A stretch of DNA of 7,026 bases from Opitutaceae bacterium (GTDB lineage Bacteria; Verrucomicrobiota; Verrucomicrobiia; Opitutales; Opitutaceae). Both the position numbers and the translations under genes were made by a program. Under the pieces are notes generated by a model. That model was not told the DNA's origin. It saw only the letters and a program-made list of their open reading frames with translations, and ran no database searches. Below are positions 1 to 5,073 of this stretch, piece after piece; within the stretch, counting starts at the first letter, position 1; each line of letters opens with the position of its first letter. The DNA is taken from assembly GCA_003168315.1 (NCBI GenBank), contig PMSP01000329.1, forward strand, positions 1-7,026, written 5' to 3'.

Positions 1-2
1 TC

Positions 3-1154
3 CAGATCGCCCGCTGCTTCCGGGACGAGGACCTGCGCGCGGACCGCCAGATGGAGTTCACGCAGGTGGACGTCGAGGCCTCCTTCGTCGACCGCGAGGA
101 CATCTACGAGCTCTTCGAGGGCATGCTGAGGAAGGTCTGGAAGGACGTCCTTGGGACCGAGATCGCGGCTCCGTTCCCGAGGATGCAGTTCTCCGACGCG
201 ATGAACCGGTTCGGCGTGGACAAGCCCGACCTGCGCTTCGGGCTCGAGCTCAGGGATTTCTCGGAGACCTTCAGGGGCTCCACGTTCAAGGTGTTCCAGG
301 GGACCGTGGCCTCGGGCGGGTCCGTGAAGGCGCTGAACGCGAAGGGCCTCGCCGACCTGACGCAGGGCGAGCTGAAGGCCCTGGAGGAGGTCGCGAAGAG
401 CCTCGGGGCGAAGGGGCTCGCGTTCATCAAGGTCGAGGCCGGCGAGTGGAAGTCGCCGATCGTCAAGTTCCTCTCGGAGGGCGAGAAGGCGGCCCTGGGG
501 AGCGCCCTCGAGGTCGTCGACGGCGACATGCTCTTCTTCGCGGCCGCCCCCTGGGAGAAGGCCTGCGCCATCCTCGGGAGGATACGCCTTGAGGCCGCGG
601 CGCTCCTCCAGAAGCGCGGGAAGCTCGCCATACGCGCCGACGACTGGAGGTTTCTCTGGGTCGTCGACTTTCCCCTCATGAGCTACGACGAGGAGCAGAA
701 GACCTACGTCGCGACCCATCATCCCTTCACGGCCCCGGTGGCCGAGGACGCGGCGCTGATCGACACGGACCCGAAGGCCGTGCGGGGCCAGCACTACGAC
801 ATCGTCCTCAACGGAATGGAGCTTGGGGGCGGCTCGATCCGCATCCACCAGCCGGCGCTCCAGAAAAAGATATTTGAGGACGTCCTGAAGATCCCGGCCG
901 ACGTGGTCGAGAACCGCTTCGGCTACATGCTGCGCGCCTTCACATTCGGGGCGCCCCCGCATGGGGGCATCGCCTTCGGCCTGGACCGGATCGTCGCCCT
1001 CCTCTGCGGGACGACCAGCATCAGGGACGTCATCGCCTTCCCCAAGACGCAGAAGGGCCAGGATCTGATGGCTGGAAGCCCGACCCCGGTGACGCCGAAG
1101 CAGCTCAAGGAGCTCCACATCGCGGTCGTCGCGCCGGAGCAGCCCTTGGCATAG
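3..1154 (+). CDS. aspS: Aspartyl-tRNA synthetase, C-terminal part (5' end outside window)
   Basis: Class II synthetase that attaches aspartate to tRNA-Asp in the cytoplasm. The frame is open from base 3, before the first ATG at 51, and already encodes class II motif 2 (CFRDEDLRADRQ, then EFTQVDVE), so the true start lies upstream and about 383 residues are visible. After motif 2 comes the bacterial GAD insertion domain (roughly bases 280-560, beginning FKVFQGTVASGG), then the returning catalytic core with DFPLMSYDE, HHPFTAP and GGGSIRIHQ. Motif 3 is GIAFGLDRIVALL (about 967-1005), followed by the usual FPKTQKGQDLM and a C-terminal SPxPVxPKQLKELHI tail. These are the expected hallmarks of bacterial-type AspRS, complete at the C-terminus. 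The anticodon-binding OB fold is not in the window, so discriminating versus non-discriminating type cannot be judged. One small oddity: the residue before EFTQ is Met where bacterial AspRS usually has Pro. The TAG stop (1152-1154) lies inside a candidate sigma-54 site for glnB. Confidence 0.97.
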   Translation, partial: QIARCFRDEDLRADRQMEFTQVDVEASFVDREDIYELFEGMLRKVWKDVLGTEIAAPFPRMQFSDAMNRFGVDKPDLRFGLELRDFSETFRGSTFKVFQGTVASGGSVKALNAKGLADLTQGELKALEEVAKSLGAKGLAFIKVEAGEWKSPIVKFLSEGEKAALGSALEVVDGDMLFFAAAPWEKACAILGRIRLEAAALLQKRGKLAIRADDWRFLWVVDFPLMSYDEEQKTYVATHHPFTAPVAEDAALIDTDPKAVRGQHYDIVLNGMELGGGSIRIHQPALQKKIFEDVLKIPADVVENRFGYMLRAFTFGAPPHGGIAFGLDRIVALLCGTTSIRDVIAFPKTQKGQDLMAGSPTPVTPKQLKELHIAVVAPEQPLA

Positions 1155-1162
1155 TGCCTGCT
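1146..1162 (+). promoter_or_regulatory. Candidate sigma-54 (-24/-12) promoter for glnB
   Basis: The sequence TTGGCATAGTGCCTGCT matches the RpoN consensus TGGCACG-N4-TTGCW at 9 of 12 defined positions. The invariant GG (1148-1149) and GC (1160-1161) are separated by exactly 10 bp, as the family requires. It lies about 115 bp before glnB on the same strand, overlapping the aspS stop codon. Glutamine/P-II genes are classic sigma-54 targets in Proteobacteria, which makes the position meaningful. A transcript would start near 1173 and carry the 1188-1232 hairpin in its leader. I could not pick out convincing NtrC sites upstream, inside aspS. The GGCA-TAG-TGCC dyad (1148-1158) overlaps the site, so a dyad operator is an alternative. 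Confidence 0.42.
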
Positions 1163-1250
1163 TGGGGACGGTATGCCCAACCAACCCGGCCGCCGCCGAG
1201 GAACCCGTGCTTGCGCGGTCCTCGCAGCGGCCCTAACATGCTTGTCCCCA
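1163..1250 (+). repeat. Long imperfect inverted repeat / structured intergenic element
   Basis: Outer arms 1163-1175 and 1237-1250 pair over 13 positions with one bulge (T1242) and two G-T wobbles, beginning with a perfect TGGGGAC / GTCCCCA. Inside lies a second stem: GGCCGC (1188-1193) with GCGGCC (1227-1232), and CGAGGA (1197-1202) with TCCTCG (1219-1224), separated by a small 3x2 internal loop. A third helix, CCGTG (1205-1209) with CGCGG (1214-1218), closes a CTTG loop. No T-run follows, so it is not a standard intrinsic terminator for aspS. It could be a REP/MITE-type palindromic repeat, a structured leader of glnB, or an mRNA 3'-end stabiliser for aspS. The pairing is visible in the sequence; the role is unknown. 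Confidence 0.65.
1211..1239 (+). promoter_or_regulatory. Weak sigma-70-like promoter candidate before glnB
   Basis: TTGCGC (1211-1216) and TAACAT (1234-1239) are separated by 17 bp and match the -35/-10 consensus at 3/6 and 4/6. They lie inside the right half of the intergenic inverted repeat and would place the transcript start near 1246, about 30 nt before the glnB ATG. The match is poor enough to occur by chance. It is listed only as an alternative or second promoter beside the sigma-54-like site. Confidence 0.2.
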
Positions 1251-1276
1251 TCCGGTATTTGCCGAACCCCATCTGA

Positions 1277-1615
1277 ATGAAACTCATCATCGCCATCATC
1301 AAACCGTTCAAGCTGGAAGAGGTGAAGGAGGCCTTGGCCGAGGCGGGAATCGAGGGAATGACCGTGACCGAGGTGAAGGGATTCGGGCGGCAGAAGGGCC
1401 ACACCGAGATCTACCGCGGAAGCGAGTACACCGTGGATTTTCTGCCCAAGGTGAAGATCGAGATCGCCGTTGCGGACGACATGGCCGGCAAGGCCGTCGA
1501 CGCGATCGTGAAGTCGGCGAAGACGGGCAAGATCGGCGACGGCAAGGTGTTCCTCGTCCCCCTGGAGGAAGTGATCCGCATCCGCACGGACGAGCGCGGC
1601 GAGGCTGCGGTCTAG
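1277..1615 (+). CDS. glnB: Nitrogen regulatory protein P-II (GlnB-type)
   Basis: Small trimeric cytoplasmic signal protein that binds ATP/ADP and 2-oxoglutarate and, depending on nitrogen status, controls targets such as adenylyltransferase, NtrB-type kinases and transporters. The product is 112 residues, the standard length, with no extension. It starts MKLIIAIIKPFKLEEV; the T-loop carries YRGSEY, with Tyr51 (the residue uridylylated in proteobacterial GlnB) followed by TVDFLPK. The B-loop region TGKIGDGKVF and the C-terminal VIRIRTDERG are canonical. The start is fixed by family alignment; no Shine-Dalgarno sequence is visible in the 20 bases before the ATG. Neither amtB nor glnA lies alongside in this window, so the GlnB rather than GlnK subtype rests on sequence resemblance. 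Upstream lie a sigma-54-like site and a long inverted repeat. Its stop overlaps the stop of the convergent thrS. Confidence 0.97.
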   Translation: MKLIIAIIKPFKLEEVKEALAEAGIEGMTVTEVKGFGRQKGHTEIYRGSEYTVDFLPKVKIEIAVADDMAGKAVDAIVKSAKTGKIGDGKVFLVPLEEVIRIRTDERGEAAV

Positions 1616-3537
1616 GCAGGGCCGGCCCCGGCCGGCGGCTTCTTCACCGAGAGGGACTTGAGGCGGATCTCCTCCAGCACCTTCGCAAGGAACTGGTCAA
1701 AGGGCACGGTGCCTTCGTCGCCCCTGGCGCGGCTGCGCACGCTGACGGACCTCGCCTCGGCCTCCTTGCCCCCGAGGACGAGCGCGTAGGGCGCCTTCTC
1801 CACCTCGGCCCTGCGGATCTTGGCGCCCAGCTTGTCGTTGCGCTCGTCGACCGAGGCCCGGACGCCTGCGGCCTTGAGGGCGGCGTGGAGCTCCCTCGCG
1901 TAGTCGAGCGTCTTCTCGCTGATCGGGACCAGGCGGACCTGCTCCGGCGATAGCCACACCGGGAAGTCCCCCCCGAAATGCTCGATCAGTACCCCGCAGA
2001 AGCGCTCCATGGAGCCGAAGGGCGCCCGGTGGATCATGACCGGCCTGTGGGGCTGGTTGTCGGCGCCGCTGTAGGTGAGGTCGAAGCGGATCGGCAGGTT
2101 GTAGTCGACCTGGACCGTCCCCAGCTGCCACTCCCGCCCGATCACGTCCTTGACGACGAAGTCGATCTTCGGGCCGTAGAACGCGGCCTCGCCGGGCTCC
2201 TCGGTGAAGCTGACCCCGAGCGTCTTCGCGGCCTCGCGGCACGCTGCCTCGGCCTTGTCCCAGTTTTCCTTCTGCCCGGTGTACTTGTTTGAGTCGGGGT
2301 CGCGCAGGCCGACCCGGACGCGGTAGTCGCTCATCCCGAGCGTCGTCAGGACGATCTTCACGAGCGCCAGGCATCCCAGGAGCTCCTGGGCGACCTGGTC
2401 CTCGGTGCAGAAGAGGTGGGCGTCGTCCTGGGTGAAGCCGCGCACGCGCGTCATCCCGTTCAGCTCCCCGGACTGCTCCCAGCGGTAGACGGTCCCGAAC
2501 TCCGCGAGCCGCACGGGCAGGTCGCGGTAGGAGTGGGGCTGCGAGGAGTAGATCTTGATGTGGTGCGGGCAGTTCATCGGCTTCAGCATGAAGCCGTCGA
2601 GGAGCCTGTCGTCGGGGAGCACCCGGTCCGGCGTGATCGTCTCCCTGCCGGTACGCTCGTTGACCTGCGCCGCCAGGTGGGACGAGACGGCGTCCAGCCT
2701 GACGACCATGTCCGCGCAGGAGCACCCCTCCTGGAGGATCTTCGCCAGGGACTCGTTCTCGACCACGGGAGTGAACTGCGAGGCCTTGTAGTAGGGGAAG
2801 TGCCCCGAGATCTTGTACAGCTCGAGCTTGCCGATGTGGGGCGTGAAGACCTGCGAGTACCCCTGCTTGCGCAGCTCCGCGCTGATGAAGTCCTGGAGCT
2901 CCTGGCGGATGATGGCGCCGTTCGGCGTCCAGAGGATGAGGCCCTGGCCGACGTCCTCGTCGATGACGAAGAGACGGAGGTCGCGGCCGAGCTTGCGGTG
3001 GTCGCGGTGCTTGGCCTGCTCCAGCTGCTCCAGGTACCTCGCGAGCTCCTCCCTTGTCGGGAAGGCCGTCCCGTAGATCCTCTGGAGCTGCTTGTTCTTC
3101 TCGTCGCCCCGGTGGTAGGCGCCGGCGATCGAGAGCAGCTTGAACGCCTTCAGCTTCGAGCTGTAGCGCACGTGGGTGCCCGCGCAAAGGTCCATGAACT
3201 CGCCGTTCTGGTAGAAGGAGATCTTCTCGCCCTCGGGGATGTCGCCCAGGCGGCCCAGCTTGTAGCGCTCCTGGCCGCGGGACCTGATGATATCCGCCGC
3301 CTCCTCGCGGGAGACCTCCCTGCGCAGGAACGGCTGGTTCTCGTCCGCCACCTTCTTCATCTCCGCCTCGATCCTGGCCAGGTCCTCGGCCGTCAGCTTG
3401 TGGTCCAGGTCGATGTCGTAGTAGAACCCGGTGTCGGTCGGCGGCCCGATGTCGAGCTTGGCATCGGGATAGATGCGCAGGAGCGCCGTCGCCAGTATGT
3501 GCGACGCCGAGTGGCGGAGTTCTTCGAGGGGAGTCAT
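1612..3537 (-). CDS. thrS: Threonyl-tRNA synthetase lacking the TGS domain
   Basis: Class II synthetase charging tRNA-Thr. From the ATG at 3537 it is 641 residues. The editing domain starts almost at once: HSASH (His9, His13) and CAGTH (Cys118, His122) are the metal/editing residues of the bacterial family. The catalytic core shows MNCPHH (Cys323), motif 2 around YRWEQSGELNGMTRVRGF, DDAHLF (His374) and IHRAPFGSMER (His503), giving the three zinc ligands Cys/His/His. The C-terminal anticodon-binding domain (about 530-626) includes KLGAKIRRAE. The N-terminal TGS domain (about 60 residues in E. coli) is absent, and cysS ends 43 bp upstream, so no start choice can restore it. About 50 extra residues (around 260-314, with CSC) lie between motif 1 and MNCP. 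Alternative starts are GTG at 3540 and TTG at 3579 (655 residues); none has a clear ribosome site. It probably forms an operon with cysS. Confidence 0.96.
   Translation of the reverse strand: MTPLEELRHSASHILATALLRIYPDAKLDIGPPTDTGFYYDIDLDHKLTAEDLARIEAEMKKVADENQPFLRREVSREEAADIIRSRGQERYKLGRLGDIPEGEKISFYQNGEFMDLCAGTHVRYSSKLKAFKLLSIAGAYHRGDEKNKQLQRIYGTAFPTREELARYLEQLEQAKHRDHRKLGRDLRLFVIDEDVGQGLILWTPNGAIIRQELQDFISAELRKQGYSQVFTPHIGKLELYKISGHFPYYKASQFTPVVENESLAKILQEGCSCADMVVRLDAVSSHLAAQVNERTGRETITPDRVLPDDRLLDGFMLKPMNCPHHIKIYSSQPHSYRDLPVRLAEFGTVYRWEQSGELNGMTRVRGFTQDDAHLFCTEDQVAQELLGCLALVKIVLTTLGMSDYRVRVGLRDPDSNKYTGQKENWDKAEAACREAAKTLGVSFTEEPGEAAFYGPKIDFVVKDVIGREWQLGTVQVDYNLPIRFDLTYSGADNQPHRPVMIHRAPFGSMERFCGVLIEHFGGDFPVWLSPEQVRLVPISEKTLDYARELHAALKAAGVRASVDERNDKLGAKIRRAEVEKAPYALVLGGKEAEARSVSVRSRARGDEGTVPFDQFLAKVLEEIRLKSLSVKKPPAGAGPA
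1621..1636 (+). terminator. GC-rich hairpin just after glnB, possible weak terminator
   Basis: GCCGGC (1621-1626) and GCCGGC (1631-1636) flank a CCCG loop and give a perfect 6-bp GC stem, starting six bases after the glnB stop. Only GGCTTCTTC follows, not a T-run, so it would be a poor intrinsic terminator and might merely protect the mRNA end. It lies inside the last codons of thrS on the other strand (the PAGAGPA tail). The palindrome may be just a result of GC-rich Ala/Gly/Pro codons. Confidence 0.25.
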
Positions 3538-3580
3538 CACGGCAGGAGAGACGATTGAGGGGTCGCCGGCCAAAGCCAAG

Positions 3581-4963
3581 TCAGGCTTTCTTGAGGGGTT
3601 CGAGCCTGTAGCCGTCCTTGCCGTCGAGCATGGACCAGCCGGCCGAGGCGAGCTCGCCGCGGAGGGCGTCGGCGGTCGCGAAGTCCTTCGCCTTCTTCGC
3701 GTCCCACCGCCGCTTTGCCAGCATGTCGACGGCCTCGGGGACGGCGGCGGCCCCCGGCGCCCCGGCTGGGAGATTGAACCCGAGAACCGCCATGGCCCGG
3801 TCGAACGCGGCGCGGTCGGCCGCGGTCGCTGCCCTGGCGTCGAACGCGTTGATCGCCGTGAAGAGGGCGCCGAGGGCCCCCGGGGTGTTCAGGTCGTCCG
3901 AGAGGGAGGCCAGGACCCCGTCAAAGATAGCCGACGGTGGCGCGCCGGAAGGCGGCCCCACGCTGTCGGAGAAGCGCCTCAGGGCCTTCAGGGCGCTTTC
4001 CGCGGCATGGAGGGAATCCAGCGTGAAGTTGAGCTGCTTCCTCGGGTGGCCGGAGAGGAGGACGTAGCGGACCGCCATCGGCGAGTACCCCTTCGCGACC
4101 AGGTCGCCGAGCGTGTAGTAGTTCCCCTTGCTCTTGCTCATCGTCGTCCCGTCCGAGAGCAGGTGCTCGCTGTGGTACCAGTGCCGTGAAAACGTGACGC
4201 CGTTGCAGCACTGGCTCTGGGCGATCTCGTTCTCATGGTGGGGGAAGAGGAGGTCGACGCCACCGGTGTGGAGGTCGATCGTCTCCCCGAGGTGCTTCTT
4301 TATCATGGCGCTGCACTCGATGTGCCACCCGGGCCGCCCCGCGGAGGCCCCCTCGGGGCCCCCCCACTGAACGTCGCCGTCCTCCTCGGGCTTGTAGGCC
4401 TTCCAGAGCGCGAAGTCCCCGACGTCGTCCTTGTGGTCGGCGTCAAAGACGCTGTTCGTCACCTTGAGCTCCCGCTCCCTGATCCGCGAGAGGGCGCCGT
4501 AATTCGGGAACGACGTGATCCTGAAGTACACCGAGCCATCGGCCGCGCGGTAGGCGTTGCCCTTCCGCATGAGGACGTCGATCATGTCGACCTGCTCGCG
4601 GATGTGCCCGGTCGCCCTCGGCTCGACGTGCGGCGCCAGGCAGTTCAGGGCGACGCAGTCGGCGTGGAAGAGCTCCGTCCACCGGGCTGTGATCTCGGCC
4701 AGGGGACGCTTCTCCGCCCGCGCCTGGCCGATCGTGCGATCGTCGACGTCCGTCAGGTTGCGCACATGCCTCACCTTTCCGGGAAACTCGAGCTCCAGCA
4801 TCCGGCGGATGACGTCATTAATGACGAAGGTCCGGAAGTTCCCGATGTGCGCGGCCGCCCACACGGTCGGCCCGCAGTTGTAGAAGCGGAAGACCCCGTC
4901 GGGGTCCCCGGGGCGGAGTTCGCGGATCTCGCGGGCGAGCGAGTCATAGAGCCTGATGGCCAT
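3581..4963 (-). CDS. cysS: Cysteinyl-tRNA synthetase
   Basis: Class I synthetase charging tRNA-Cys in the cytoplasm; monomeric and zinc-dependent in the known family. The 460-residue product has family length. It starts MAIRLYDSL, and the Rossmann core follows with YNCGPTV (Cys30), the HIGH motif as HIGN (39-42) and NLTDVDD. GWHIECSAM (Cys217) and FPHHENEIAQS (His242, Glu246) complete the four zinc ligands, which align with Cys28/Cys209/His234/Glu238 of E. coli. The KMSKS loop reads TMSKSKGN (274-281): the first Lys is Thr, while the second, catalytically important Lys277 remains. The helical C-terminal domain ends in the usual AKDFATADALR region. The ATG at 4963 has no Shine-Dalgarno sequence; a C/T-rich tract precedes it. 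The stop is 43 bp before the thrS ATG, so the two synthetases are likely co-transcribed; hemB is divergent. Confidence 0.97.
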   Translation of the reverse strand: MAIRLYDSLAREIRELRPGDPDGVFRFYNCGPTVWAAAHIGNFRTFVINDVIRRMLELEFPGKVRHVRNLTDVDDRTIGQARAEKRPLAEITARWTELFHADCVALNCLAPHVEPRATGHIREQVDMIDVLMRKGNAYRAADGSVYFRITSFPNYGALSRIRERELKVTNSVFDADHKDDVGDFALWKAYKPEEDGDVQWGGPEGASAGRPGWHIECSAMIKKHLGETIDLHTGGVDLLFPHHENEIAQSQCCNGVTFSRHWYHSEHLLSDGTTMSKSKGNYYTLGDLVAKGYSPMAVRYVLLSGHPRKQLNFTLDSLHAAESALKALRRFSDSVGPPSGAPPSAIFDGVLASLSDDLNTPGALGALFTAINAFDARAATAADRAAFDRAMAVLGFNLPAGAPGAAAVPEAVDMLAKRRWDAKKAKDFATADALRGELASAGWSMLDGKDGYRLEPLKKA

Positions 4964-5073
4964 CGGATGGGAGGGGAGGGGAACGAAAAAGGGCTTTGGA
5001 GGGAGCGTTGCCAGCGCAAAATCTTGTGGCGACCCAGGGCTGGCCGTGCTCCAATGGAGGAGCCAACGGACAC
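4964..5073. promoter_or_regulatory. Divergent cysS/hemB intergenic region with G-tracts
   Basis: These 110 bp must hold the start signals of both cysS (leftward) and hemB (rightward) unless hemB is read from elsewhere. I see no convincing -35/-10 pair on either strand. The plus strand has runs GGG, GGGG, GGGG and GGG (4969-4993) with loops of 1, 1 and 9 bases, a pattern compatible with a DNA G-quadruplex. On the cysS transcript this becomes a C/T-rich leader directly before the start. The half near hemB contains a small hairpin over its ribosome site. Confidence 0.4.
5056..5062 (+). promoter_or_regulatory. Shine-Dalgarno site of hemB
   Basis: GGAGGAG lies 11 bases before the ATG at 5074, slightly longer spacing than usual. 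It supports this start over the upstream in-frame ATG at 4996. It is the only strong Shine-Dalgarno sequence before any gene start in the window. GCTCC (5048-5052) can pair with GGAGC (5059-5063), partly covering it. Confidence 0.55.

Noticed and set aside
1155..1276. Intrinsic terminator for aspS
   Set aside because: Stable hairpins exist but no T-run follows any of them.
1697..3187. Long open frame on the minus strand overlapping thrS
   Set aside because: Arg/Gly/Pro-rich translation without any family motif, in a shifted frame of thrS; a GC-bias shadow.
2416..3558. 380-codon open frame antisense to thrS
   Set aside because: Val/Leu/Arg/Glu-rich nonsense with no recognisable motif; the thrS frame has full catalytic motifs.
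3538..3580. Regulatory leader or T-box before thrS
   Set aside because: Only 43 bp separate cysS from the thrS ATG, with no stem-loop or T-box-like sequence.
4996..5073. N-terminal extension of hemB from the ATG at 4996
   Set aside because: The extra 26 residues do not resemble HemB and the start lacks a ribosome site; the 5074 start has GGAGGAG and fits family length.
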